Positions 7,587-13,818 of a stretch of 16,283 bases of DNA are shown in pieces; positions within the stretch are counted from its first letter, which is position 1, and each line of letters opens with the position of its first letter. The position numbers were made by a program, and so were the translations under genes. The stretch spans positions 1-16,283 of the forward strand of contig DMKB01000346.1 of NCBI GenBank assembly GCA_003454665.1. The letters run 5' to 3'. The notes under the pieces were generated by a model. That model saw only the letters and a program-made list of their open reading frames with translations, was not told where the DNA came from and did not search any database. The stretch comes from Nitrospiraceae bacterium. GTDB lineage: Bacteria > Nitrospirota > UBA9217.

Positions 7587-8702
7587 CTACACCCGCATGG
7601 GCATAACAACACACTTGTAATTTTCGTCGCCCTCTTCCATAATCAGACAGGGACTGAGCTGGTCGTTGAATGTCATCTGGATTTTGTCCGTTCCCATTCC
7701 CGACAGTACGTCCATCAGATACCGCGAGTTGAACCCGATCGTGAGGCTTTCTCCGTCAAAATCCACGGAGAGGTCTTCCGTTGCCTCGCCCACCTCGGGA
7801 TTATTGGTGGAAAGAACCATCCGGCTCTTTTCCAGCTGCACTTTTACGGCATTTGTCTTTTCTTTGGACAGGATGGACACCCGCTTTACGGCATGGGCCA
7901 GCGCGTCTTTCGGGAGCATGACGCTTTTCGTGCTTTCCGTCGGCACCACCTGGAGGTAGTTGGGATAGTTGCCTTCAATAAGTTTTGACACCATGACCAG
8001 ACCGTCCCGCTTGAACAGGATGTGGTTCTTGCTGATACCCATGGTGAGTTCTTTTGTTGCCGAGTCTTCCTCAAGCAGTCTCCGCAGTTCCATCATCGCC
8101 TTGCGGGGAACGATCAGGCTCTCTTCTTTGTGCTTCGCCTTGACTTCCCGGTCTATCATGGACAGCCGGTGACCATCCGTACCTACCATGCGAACGGTGA
8201 GGGCGCCCTTGGACGGGGTCATCTGCACGAACAACCCGTTCAGGACATGGCGGGCATCGTTTTCTCCGACAGCGTAGAGCGTTTTCTTGATCATGTCCCT
8301 GAGGGTGTCGCCGGCAATCGTAATCAAGCCGTCTTCGCCCACGTCGGGGAGTGAAGGGTATTCTTCTTTTGGCAATCCAACGAGTTTAAACTGTGAATGG
8401 CCGGACGTAACGGAGACCCAACTGCCCTCATCAACCTGGATCTGAACGCTCTCTTCAGGCAGTTCCCGGGCGATCTCGTACATTTTTTTTGCCGATACGG
8501 TGACTGCCCCCGGTTGTTCAACCTCTGCAGAATAGCGGCCGCGCAGCCCGAGCTCAAGGTCGGTGGCAACGATCTCGATCCCGTCGCCTTCGGCCATGAG
8601 GAGCATATTGGAGAGGATCGGCATGGTGGTTCTCTTCTCCACCACCCCCTGGATTCTCTGCAATCCCTTCAGAAGTTCCTCTTTTTTTATCTTCAGTTTC
8701 AT
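7587..8702 (-). CDS. dnaN: DNA polymerase III sliding clamp (beta subunit)
   Basis: The beta clamp forms a dimeric ring around DNA that tethers the replicative polymerase and many repair proteins. The 371-residue length is normal, with three repeated clamp domains. Recognisable segments are TTMPILSNMLL near the N-terminus, the VGTDGHRLSM signature around residue 180, EGNYPNY near the third domain, and the typical C-terminal YKCVVMPMRV that lines the protein-binding pocket. The ATG at 8700-8702 is preceded by AGGAGG at an 8-base distance, so translation should be strong. It follows dnaA on the same strand after 89 bases that contain their own promoter-like sequence. A seven-base repeat array and a terminator-like hairpin separate it from gyrB. 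Confidence 0.98.
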   Translation of the reverse strand: MKLKIKKEELLKGLQRIQGVVEKRTTMPILSNMLLMAEGDGIEIVATDLELGLRGRYSAEVEQPGAVTVSAKKMYEIARELPEESVQIQVDEGSWVSVTSGHSQFKLVGLPKEEYPSLPDVGEDGLITIAGDTLRDMIKKTLYAVGENDARHVLNGLFVQMTPSKGALTVRMVGTDGHRLSMIDREVKAKHKEESLIVPRKAMMELRRLLEEDSATKELTMGISKNHILFKRDGLVMVSKLIEGNYPNYLQVVPTESTKSVMLPKDALAHAVKRVSILSKEKTNAVKVQLEKSRMVLSTNNPEVGEATEDLSVDFDGESLTIGFNSRYLMDVLSGMGTDKIQMTFNDQLSPCLIMEEGDENYKCVVMPMRV

Positions 8703-8732
8703 CAGGGAAGCCTCCTGTGACGTGTACGGTGA

Positions 8733-8761
8733 ATAGTATCAGAATCCCTGGTAAATAGCAA
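8733..8761 (-). promoter_or_regulatory. Predicted sigma70-type promoter for dnaN
   Basis: On the minus strand, TTGCTA (8761-8756) is followed after 17 bases by TACTAT (8738-8733). The latter is preceded by TGA, which forms an extended -10 element. It lies in the AT-rich dnaA-dnaN gap, about 30 bases before the dnaN start codon. The -35 matches the consensus at only 4 of 6 positions. Confidence 0.45.
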
Positions 8762-8791
8762 CACAATTATTTGCTGTATTTACTTAATATT

Positions 8792-10117
8792 TCAAGATCT
8801 TAGCTGTTTAATTAACATCTCGATTTTGGCCCGTAGTTCGGGGTCTTTTTCCTTCTTTTCTTCTATCACTTTGCAGGCATGAATCACGGTGCTATGGTCT
8901 TTTCCGCCGAAGAAGCTCCCGGTCTCCGGAAAAGAAGAACCTGCCAGCGTGCGGCAAAGATACATGCCAACCTGCCGCGGCAACACCACCGCTTTTGTTC
9001 GCCGCTTTGATTTCAGGTCCGACACCCGCACCCCGAACGATTCGGCGACGGTCTTTTGTACGAGTTCGTTCGTGATAACCTTGTCCCTGCTGTCGATAAG
9101 GTATTTCAGCTCGTTTTTGGCCAGGTCCTGGGTTATTTCGGTGTTCGTGAGGGATGACACCGCCCCCAGCTTGACCAGTCCGCCTTCAAGCTCCCGGATA
9201 TTGTTTTTCATCATCAATGCCAGAAATTCCGCAACATCGTCGGGCAGCCGGATGCTCCAAAAATCCGCTTTTTTCTTCAGAATTGCTATCCGCGTCTCCA
9301 GATCGGGCGGCTGAATGTCGGATATGAGGCCGGACTCGAACCGGGAACGGAGCCGTTCCTCTATATCGGGAATTTCGTTGGGCTGGCGGTCACTCGTCAG
9401 CACGATCTGCTTCTGCCCTTCGTAAAGCGTGTTGAAGGTGTGAAAAAACTCCTCCTGTGTTCTCTCCTTGCCGGCGATAAACTGAATATCGTCGATAAGC
9501 AGGATATCCATATTCCGGTATTTCTGTCGGAATTCCTCCATCCGCTGATGGGTCATACGGTTAATAAGCTCGTTCGTGAACTGCTCTGACGAAAGGTAGG
9601 CGACCCTGGTCCGGGGGGCCTTGCCTTGCACATGGAGACCGATGGCGTTCAGCAGATGGGTCTTGCCCAGACCCACGCCGCTGTAGATAAAGAGCGGATT
9701 GTACGCGCGGCCCGGGGCGTCGCCCACGGCCTTGGCTGCGGCGTGAGCAAATTGGTTGCTCGGACCGATAACGAATGTACTGAAGGAATATTTCTTTTCG
9801 AGGAGGTGGGGTTTTTCTGATCGAGGTTCATTTTTTTCGCCTTTGGTCTGACTGGCTGTTTTTTTCTGCGGCGGCTGAATAAAGAAATCGATGTTCATCT
9901 TGTCCTTCTTGGTGACTTCGTTGATAATCTCCGTCAAGGTGTCCCAGTAGTGCTCTTTGATCCAGTCACGGTGAAACTTGCTCGGTATTTCAATCACCAT
10001 GCTGCTTGCATCGAAAGAATGGAGCTTCGACTGGCTGAACCAGGTGTCGTAACCCTGCTTAGACATTCGGTTTTCTATCAGTAAAAGGATCTCTTCCCAG
10101 ACTCGGTTTTGGTCCAT
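8792..10117 (-). CDS. dnaA: Chromosomal replication initiator protein DnaA
   Basis: DnaA binds DnaA boxes at oriC, oligomerises with ATP, opens the duplex and loads the helicase. The 441-residue protein has all four domains. Domain I (1-80) carries the WF/W-rich interaction surface, and a short charged linker (about 81-108) forms domain II. The AAA+ domain III has Walker A GVGLGKT (147-153), Walker B ILLIDD (205-210) and the RLRSRF segment near residue 256. The DNA-binding domain IV has the signature GKDHSTVIHA (405-414). Lys and Ser replace the more usual Arg and Thr in that signature, a conservative change. The ATG at 10115-10117 has a GGGG stretch nearby. A DnaA box about 37 bases upstream suggests autoregulation. 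It is the first gene of the minus-strand replication cluster. Confidence 0.98.
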   Translation of the reverse strand: MDQNRVWEEILLLIENRMSKQGYDTWFSQSKLHSFDASSMVIEIPSKFHRDWIKEHYWDTLTEIINEVTKKDKMNIDFFIQPPQKKTASQTKGEKNEPRSEKPHLLEKKYSFSTFVIGPSNQFAHAAAKAVGDAPGRAYNPLFIYSGVGLGKTHLLNAIGLHVQGKAPRTRVAYLSSEQFTNELINRMTHQRMEEFRQKYRNMDILLIDDIQFIAGKERTQEEFFHTFNTLYEGQKQIVLTSDRQPNEIPDIEERLRSRFESGLISDIQPPDLETRIAILKKKADFWSIRLPDDVAEFLALMMKNNIRELEGGLVKLGAVSSLTNTEITQDLAKNELKYLIDSRDKVITNELVQKTVAESFGVRVSDLKSKRRTKAVVLPRQVGMYLCRTLAGSSFPETGSFFGGKDHSTVIHACKVIEEKKEKDPELRAKIEMLIKQLRS

Positions 10118-10153
10118 AAAAACCCCGAAAAACAGCGCCGGTTACAAACATGC

Positions 10154-10162
10154 TTGTCCACA
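10154..10162 (+). promoter_or_regulatory. Single DnaA box upstream of dnaA
   Basis: TTGTCCACA differs from the DnaA consensus TTATNCACA only at position 3, a variant common in GC-rich genomes. It lies 37 bases upstream of the dnaA start codon, a usual place for autoregulatory binding by DnaA. Confidence 0.6.
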
Positions 10163-10430
10163 GGTGTTAAAAACCGGATTTTCCTTGTTTTTTTAGTGTG
10201 TTTCGCCGGTGAGCGGAGGCATATTGTCCCCTTTTTTCTGCCCCGTTTTTACTGCATTTCTCACTTCAACAGTTGGCTGCTCTGAGCACGCATTTTGCAA
10301 CTTATAATCCACTCGTCCGTTTCGACAGGGAATGACTATACCAGAAGGATGATTTTCTCGCAAGGCATTTTTGTCTCTTCGGCTGATTCTCATAATTAAG
10401 GGGAAGCGAGAACAGTCTTGCGAGCGGTAA

Positions 10431-10442
10431 TAATCATGATTA
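10431..10442. promoter_or_regulatory. Perfect 12-base palindrome upstream of the tusA promoter
   Basis: TAATCATGATTA is its own reverse complement and is centred about 38 bases upstream of the tusA -35 element. The position fits a dimeric regulator site. The cognate regulator is not visible in this window. Confidence 0.35.
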
Positions 10443-10471
10443 CCGGTCAATGAATAGCCGGAAAAAACTGC

Positions 10472-10500
10472 TTGACATTGATACGCTTGAACTATATTAT
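10472..10500 (+). promoter_or_regulatory. Strong sigma70-type promoter for tusA-dsrE2
   Basis: A consensus -35 TTGACA (10472-10477) is followed after 17 bases by TATTAT (10495-10500), an alternative -10 TATATT starting two bases earlier. The tusA start codon follows about 58 bases later, leaving a leader of roughly 50 bases. Confidence 0.75.
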
Positions 10501-10557
10501 AAAACGAGCGTTTCGTATTTCAGCATTGATTCTGTTTTATCGAAGGAGGTGAATTAT

Positions 10558-10800
10558 ATGTCAGCCGATATCAAAGTTGATCAGGTGCTTGACGCCAAGG
10601 GGCTCAACTGCCCGCTGCCCATATTAAAGACCAAGAAGGCCGTCGATTCTCTTTCCGCCGGTCAGGTACTGAAAGTCGAGACCACCGACCCCGGTTCAAA
10701 GAATGATATGAACTCGTGGGCCAAAAGAACGGGAAATGAAATCGTGGACGTCGAGGAAAGCTCGGGCACGTTCATCTTCTACATAAAAAAATCAGCTTAA
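10558..10800 (+). CDS. tusA: TusA-family sulfur carrier protein
   Basis: This small cytoplasmic sulfur carrier passes persulfide sulfur between rhodanese-like donors and acceptors, for example for tRNA thiolation, cofactor synthesis or sulfur oxidation. The 80-residue product matches family length and has the signature NCPLP with the sulfur-carrying Cys18, followed by the alpha/beta fold with a GxxLxVxxxD-like strand (VLKVETTDPGS). The frame is open upstream to 10450, but I chose the ATG at 10558-10560 because it follows a perfect AAGGAGGTGA (10543-10552) and starts the conserved domain. The strong promoter upstream and the DsrE-family gene 14 bases downstream indicate a two-gene operon ended by the terminator near 11314. 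This pairing suggests sulfur trafficking beyond tRNA modification, but the true pathway cannot be told from this window. Confidence 0.93.
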   Translation: MSADIKVDQVLDAKGLNCPLPILKTKKAVDSLSAGQVLKVETTDPGSKNDMNSWAKRTGNEIVDVEESSGTFIFYIKKSA

Positions 10801-10814
10801 GGAGATTCATTTTC

Positions 10815-11276
10815 ATGGAACAGAAAAAGATGGCAATCATAGCATCCAAGGGTGCGATGGACATGGCATATCCCCCGCTGATCCTGGCCACCACCGCAGC
10901 AGCCATGGACATGGATGTCTCGATTTTCTTCACCTTTTACGGCCTGGAGATCGTCAAGAAACGGAACGCTGAGAAACTGCAGGTTTCGCCCGTCGGCAAT
11001 CCGTCAATGCACATGCCGAATGTTATCGGGACCCTGCCGGGCATGACAGCCATTGCCACCAAAATGATGAAGTCCATGTTCAAGAAGCACGGCGTGGCAA
11101 CGATAGAACAGCTCCTGGAACTGGCCAAGGAGAGTGGCATCAAACTCATTGCCTGCCAGATGACGATGGATGTATTGGGAATCAAACAGGAAGATATCAT
11201 CGACGGCGTCGAATTCGGCGGTGCAGCGACCTTTATGGACATCGCTGCGGACTCACAGATATCGCTCTTCATTTAA
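10815..11276 (+). CDS. DsrE/DsrF/DrsH-like family protein (DsrE2 type)
   Basis: This is a 153-residue protein of the DsrE superfamily, whose members bind or relay sulfur through a cysteine. Visible features are an N-terminal strand MAIIASKGAMDMAYPP, a hydrophobic stretch at about 21-45, the motif ACQMTMDVLGI with Cys114 (the only cysteine and the likely persulfide site), and the conserved GGAATFMDIAADS near the end. It is unusually methionine-rich. AAGGAGA precedes the ATG at 10815. Genes of this subgroup often lie next to tusA and rhodanese genes in sulfur-metabolising prokaryotes, and here it follows tusA directly, but no rhodanese is present in the window. I infer sulfur-carrier partnership with TusA. 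A membrane-associated form is possible from the hydrophobic segment. Confidence 0.9.
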   Translation: MEQKKMAIIASKGAMDMAYPPLILATTAAAMDMDVSIFFTFYGLEIVKKRNAEKLQVSPVGNPSMHMPNVIGTLPGMTAIATKMMKSMFKKHGVATIEQLLELAKESGIKLIACQMTMDVLGIKQEDIIDGVEFGGAATFMDIAADSQISLFI

Positions 11277-11313
11277 CCCTTTCCTTTTTGTAAATGCTCC
11301 CGTTACGCGCCGC

Positions 11314-11346
11314 AGCCGGTTCCGAAAAAGGGAACCGGTTTTTTTT
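11314..11346 (+). terminator. Rho-independent terminator of tusA-dsrE2
   Basis: CCGGTTCC (11316-11323) pairs perfectly with GGAACCGG (11331-11338) across a GAAAAAG loop, and the stem can extend by G-T and A-T pairs. Eight T residues (11339-11346) follow at once. It lies 38 bases after the dsrE2 stop and before hisI. Confidence 0.92.
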
Positions 11347-11404
11347 GTCCTGATCGCTCATCGCCTTTCCCGACAAGACCCCGGCTGGACATTTTCCCCT
11401 GATT

Positions 11405-11791
11405 ATGCTACAACACGATACCATGACGATGCAGATACCGGCTGGTTTGAAATATGATGAAAAGGGACTGATCCCTGCGATCATCCAGGACGCGAAGACG
11501 CTCGAGGTACTCATGGTAGCGTACATGAATGCTGAATCCCTGCAGCGCACGGTAAACACCGGGCTGACGTGGTTCTGGAGCCGCTCCCGCCGGACATTCT
11601 GGCAAAAGGGAGAGACCTCGGGCAACGTACAGCGCGTGCAGGACATTCTCTACGACTGTGACAGCGATACGCTTCTCCTGCGGGTTGAGCCGGCGGGGCC
11701 CGCATGCCACACTGGTGAGCGGACCTGTTTCTACAGAAGTTTTTCGGGCAACGTCGTTGCCGGCAGGAAAAGGGGAGGAGAAACAAAATGA
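11405..11791 (+). CDS. hisI: Phosphoribosyl-AMP cyclohydrolase
   Basis: HisI opens the adenine ring of phosphoribosyl-AMP, the third step of histidine synthesis. The 128-residue length is that of the stand-alone enzyme without a fused HisE. It has SRSR (59-62), KGETSGN (68-74), the metal-binding cluster DCDSD (84-88) and GPACHTG (98-104). The zinc cysteines are Cys85, Cys101 and Cys108, and the magnesium aspartates are 84, 86 and 88. The start is uncertain: ATG codons at 11405, 11423 and 11429 are in frame and none has a clear Shine-Dalgarno sequence; family homology begins near LKYDEKGLIPAI. The stop overlaps the next start as ATGA, which implies translational coupling. No other his gene is present, so the pathway must be scattered. 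Confidence 0.93.
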   Translation: MLQHDTMTMQIPAGLKYDEKGLIPAIIQDAKTLEVLMVAYMNAESLQRTVNTGLTWFWSRSRRTFWQKGETSGNVQRVQDILYDCDSDTLLLRVEPAGPACHTGERTCFYRSFSGNVVAGRKRGGETK

Positions 11792-12141
11792 GCGCGGAAC
11801 ACACCTGTCTCTTCTGTAAAATCATCGAGAAACAGATTCCCGCGAAAGTCGTGTATGAAGACGACATTGCCGTTGCCTTCGAAGATGTCAATCCCCAGGC
11901 GCCCGTCCACATTCTTGTAGTTCCGAGAAAGCATATTCCTGATATTCAGAGTATGACCGATGCGGACCGGGAAACGATAGGACACCTTTTCTGGATAGCG
12001 GCAAAACTAGCGGCGGAAATGGGGCTTACGAACCGGGGGTATCGGACGGTCATCAATAACGGTCCCGATGCCGGCCAGACGGTTTTTCATATCCATATGC
12101 ATCTTTTGTCGGGACGCACATTTTCCTGGCCTCCGGGATAA
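11788..12141 (+). CDS. HIT-family (histidine triad) nucleotide hydrolase, HinT-like
   Basis: Histidine triad proteins of the HinT branch hydrolyse purine nucleoside phosphoramidates in the cytoplasm. The 117-residue protein is full length. CLFCKII near the N-terminus supplies two of the residues seen in zinc-containing members, NPQAPVHILVVPRKH (35-49) is typical of the family, and the catalytic triad HIHMH is at 101-105, followed by the usual TFSWPPG ending. AGGAG precedes the start, and the first four bases overlap the hisI stop. The pairing with hisI may only reflect shared transcription. No terminator is obvious after it; a large noncoding region follows. Confidence 0.95.
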   Translation: MSAEHTCLFCKIIEKQIPAKVVYEDDIAVAFEDVNPQAPVHILVVPRKHIPDIQSMTDADRETIGHLFWIAAKLAAEMGLTNRGYRTVINNGPDAGQTVFHIHMHLLSGRTFSWPPG

Positions 12142-12302
12142 CTTGTTCTCATTACGGTATTTCAACACCCCACCGTGCCTCCGAGAGAACACTGCATTTC
12201 TGCTGAATTCCTTCCTGTCCTGTTATCGGGACGCTTCCTTAGGCCAAGGCGGGTACCCCAAGAATTTTGCTGCACTCTGCGGGTGTAGGGCCGCTTCCGG
12301 GG
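12142..12302. other. Noncoding stretch between the HIT gene and the structured block
   Basis: I see no gene, no convincing promoter and no clear terminator in these 160 bases. A perfect 8-base palindrome GGGTACCC lies at 12251-12258. The stretch from about 12240 may already belong to the structured element that follows, because composition becomes GC-rich there. Confidence 0.4.
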
Positions 12303-12570
12303 GCGCACGGGCTTGGGTAAAGCGTTAAGCCTTGGACCTCTGCCTTACCCCATGCGAAAATTTAGGCGTGTGGAGCCCCTCCAGCCAGCTTAACAACGCG
12401 ACATCCCGCCGCAGCGGGGCGACCGAGTCCGAGGGAAAAGCATTTCGGACTGTCTGAGGCCGGAGGGCGAGTTTCCGAAATGCCCGAGGACGACCGAGCA
12501 CGTAGCAAAGGAGTTTTCAGCTGGGTGCCCTTCTTTGGGTCACCTTTCTTGGGCACGCAAGAAAGGTGAC
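12303..12570 (+). ncRNA. Candidate structured RNA or structured mobile repeat, family not identified
   Basis: No credible protein is encoded, but many perfect complementary segments exist. GGGTAA (12315-12320) pairs with TTACCC (12345-12350), enclosed by CGCA (12304-12307)/TGCG (12353-12356). The loop segment GTTAAGC (12324-12330) is complementary to GCTTAAC (12388-12394), giving a pseudoknot across a TGGAG/CTCCA hairpin (12371-12383). Further stems are CCCGC/GCGGG (12405-12418), GCATTTCGGA (12440-12449)/TCCGAAATGC (12474-12483), and a 12-base perfect stem 12539-12550/12559-12570. The loop of the last stem, GGGCAC (12551-12556), is complementary to GTGCCC (12525-12530), a second pseudoknot. 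From memory, unverified, similar blocks recur in many bacterial genomes as spurious ORFs. Alternatives are a solitary IscB-type omega/HEARO RNA or a palindromic repeat. The plus strand is assumed. Confidence 0.45.
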
Positions 12571-12695
12571 AAAGGACACTTGCCTGAATTTCTTTTTTAC
12601 GATTTCCTTTGCGTTACGAGTGGCCGTTTCTGGTTCTAGGCCATTTGCGGCTCAATGTGGCCTGTGGCCATTGCGCGAGATAGCTTTTGGTTCCG

Positions 12696-12725
12696 GTCCC
12701 GCTTATCGTGGGACTGATGCGGGAC
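12696..12725. repeat. Inverted repeat at the left edge of the oriC region
   Basis: GTCCCGC (12696-12702) and GCGGGAC (12719-12725) are perfect reverse complements around a 16-base loop. GGGAC also occurs within the loop (12710-12714), so two alternative hairpins share the left arm. Function unknown. Confidence 0.5.
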
Positions 12726-12832
12726 GGCTGGTGGTCGTTCGCTTTTTTTTGATTAATCAGTATACCGTTGTTTTCGCCGGAAATAGTTACCCTTCTGATA
12801 ATAACTGTGGCCTCTGTTCTCTTCCATACAGG

Positions 12833-13057
12833 TTATTCATATCTGCCCTGAATAACCCCGGCATAACCCTGTTCATAATTCGTTTGATGATGTTATTCAC
12901 ATTTATAAACATTCCAGCCAACAAAACGTACACAGGAATGTCATTTCTTTTTTTTATTTTTTTTCATGGCATTATGTTCTGAATAACGAAATTCACAGCC
13001 ACTACTACTACTATTATTAGTTCTGTTTAAATTATAGTATATAATAGTTATTGAAAC
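12833..13057. other. oriC: Predicted chromosomal replication origin (oriC)
   Basis: Against TTATNCACA I see DnaA-box-like sites at 12833-12841 (plus, 8/9), 12847-12855 (minus, 7/9), 12870-12878 (minus, 8/9), 12893-12901 (plus, TTATTCACA, 9/9), 12903-12911 (plus, 8/9), 12978-12986 (minus, 8/9) and 12989-12997 (plus, AAATTCACA, 7/9). The last box is followed by GCCA and then six DnaA-trios (13002-13019) and an AT-rich stretch (13020-13057) suited to unwinding. A T-rich tract lies at 12943-12965. Box, short GC spacer and trios is the order of the basal unwinding system known from Bacillus subtilis. The dnaA-dnaN-gyrBA cluster runs away from it, as expected for the leading strand. The weak match of the trio-proximal box is the main reservation. 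Confidence 0.75.
13002..13019 (+). promoter_or_regulatory. DnaA-trio array of the origin
   Basis: Six consecutive trinucleotides read CTA four times and TTA twice on the plus strand, that is 3'-GAT and 3'-AAT on the complement. This is the trio pattern to which DnaA filaments bind single-stranded DNA next to the box-bound region. Confidence 0.75.
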
Positions 13058-13106
13058 AAACAGTGCACATTCGCGGTGTTTTTTACCGAAAGGCATCATT
13101 TTATAA

Positions 13107-13135
13107 TTGACTCACCAAAGCTTTTTTGTTATAGT
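13107..13135 (+). promoter_or_regulatory. Sigma70-type promoter for dksA
   Basis: TTGACT (13107-13112) and TATAGT (13130-13135) are separated by exactly 17 bases. The dksA start codon follows about 63 bases later, with AGGGG (13186-13190) as ribosome binding site. Confidence 0.65.
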
Positions 13136-13198
13136 TATAACTTAAACTTTCAAGCGAGCAGGAAGTAACTTCGAAGTAGCCGCATAGGGGTATGATAC

Positions 13199-13570
13199 AT
13201 GAACAATAGTAAATTATTGTCAATAAAAAAGAAACTCGAAAAGCAACGTTCGCAGCTTCTTCAGGAGGCGGAGCAAACGCTGAATGATAAGATCGGAACA
13301 GAGAAAGAGAGTTTTCCTGATCCGACAGACCAGGCGGTAGCGGAGTTGGACAGTAATTTTCAGCTCAGGCTGCGCGGCAGGGAGCAAAAACTGCTGAAGA
13401 AGATTGATGAGGCAATGGCACGGATAGATGATGGTTCCTATGGGGTGTGCGAATCCTGTAGTGAGCAAATTGGTGTGCGAAGGCTCGAGGCACGGCCGGT
13501 CACGACTCTCTGTATCGAGTGTAAGACGCAACAAGAGGAAGAGGAGAAGTTACTTGAAAGAAAGGGCTAA
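13199..13570 (+). CDS. dksA: DksA/TraR-type RNA polymerase-binding transcription factor
   Basis: DksA enters the secondary channel of RNA polymerase and, with ppGpp, retunes rRNA and amino acid promoters. The 123-residue protein has an N-terminal coiled coil whose tip carries DPTDQA (41-46), matching the DxxDxA tip motif of true DksA and not only of short TraR-like proteins. A C4 zinc finger follows: Cys84, Cys87, Cys105 and Cys108 in CESC and CIEC, with the conserved IGVRRLEARP between them. It is shorter than E. coli DksA (151), mostly at the N-terminus. The ATG at 13199 has AGGGG eight bases upstream. The gene is alone on the plus strand, has its own promoter and is the first gene to the right of the predicted origin, so it would be replicated very early. 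Confidence 0.9.
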   Translation: MNNSKLLSIKKKLEKQRSQLLQEAEQTLNDKIGTEKESFPDPTDQAVAELDSNFQLRLRGREQKLLKKIDEAMARIDDGSYGVCESCSEQIGVRRLEARPVTTLCIECKTQQEEEEKLLERKG

Positions 13571-13622
13571 GCAAGAGGGTGTAGAATTTGCCTCGTTTTT
13601 TTGTGGAAAGGAAAACCAGGAA

Positions 13623-13697
13623 TGGTGGGCGATGCAGGGCTTGAACCTGCGACCCCTGCCGTGTGAAGGCAGTGCTCTCCCGCTGAGCTAATCGCCC
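13623..13697 (-). tRNA. tRNA-Val, anticodon CAC
   Basis: The minus strand forms a complete cloverleaf. The acceptor stem GGGCGAT (13691-13697) pairs with ATCGCCC (13627-13633), with discriminator A and an encoded CCA (13623-13625). The anticodon stem CTGCC/GGCAG encloses the loop TTCACAC, with anticodon CAC at 13663-13665, reading GUG valine codons. The T arm GCAGGTTCAAGCCCTGC is intact. The gene lies convergently with dksA. Confidence 0.97.
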
Positions 13698-13728
13698 CTG
13701 TTTTGCCGTGCCGTGCTGATGTTCTGAA

Positions 13729-13758
13729 TATGTATCATACTCGTGACAACCAAGTCAA
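13729..13758 (-). promoter_or_regulatory. Predicted promoter for tRNA-Val
   Basis: On the minus strand TTGACT (13758-13753) precedes TACATA (13734-13729) by 18 bases, with TGA directly before the -10 as an extended element. Transcription would begin about 24 bases before the tRNA. Confidence 0.4.
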
Positions 13759-13818
13759 GTTAATTTTTTTACGCTGGTAAGAGAATAGCCATTGATGTGT
13801 TTTTATGCAGGCCTTCGG

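Larger units (their letters stand above)
10118..10557. other. Divergent intergenic region between dnaA and tusA
   Basis: This 440-base gap lies between divergently read genes. It holds one DnaA box (10154-10162) inside an inverted repeat CCGGTT (10138-10143)/AACCGG (10172-10177). It also has an inverted repeat CTCGCAAG (10357-10364)/CTTGCGAG (10417-10424), the palindrome at 10431-10442 and the tusA promoter at 10472-10500. I found no clear promoter for dnaA. An 85-codon minus-strand frame at 10193-10450 shows no family features and I do not consider it a gene. The region lacks the box cluster expected of oriC. Confidence 0.6.

Noticed and set aside
8703..8791. dnaA-dnaN gap as the replication origin
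   Set aside because: It is AT-rich but only 89 bases long and contains no DnaA box or trio array that I can see.
10193..10450. 85-codon minus-strand frame upstream of dnaA
   Set aside because: No domain, no credible ribosome binding site, and it spans inverted repeats and the tusA upstream palindrome.
12362..12556. 64-codon minus-strand frame in the structured block
   Set aside because: The translation follows from the stems of the element and has low-complexity basic sequence; this kind of frame is commonly mis-annotated in such repeats.
12566..12982. 138-codon plus-strand frame beginning inside the 12-base stem
   Set aside because: It starts at a GTG in a hairpin, runs through the DnaA-box cluster and T-rich tract, and its hydrophobic end reflects T-rich DNA and not a designed membrane segment.
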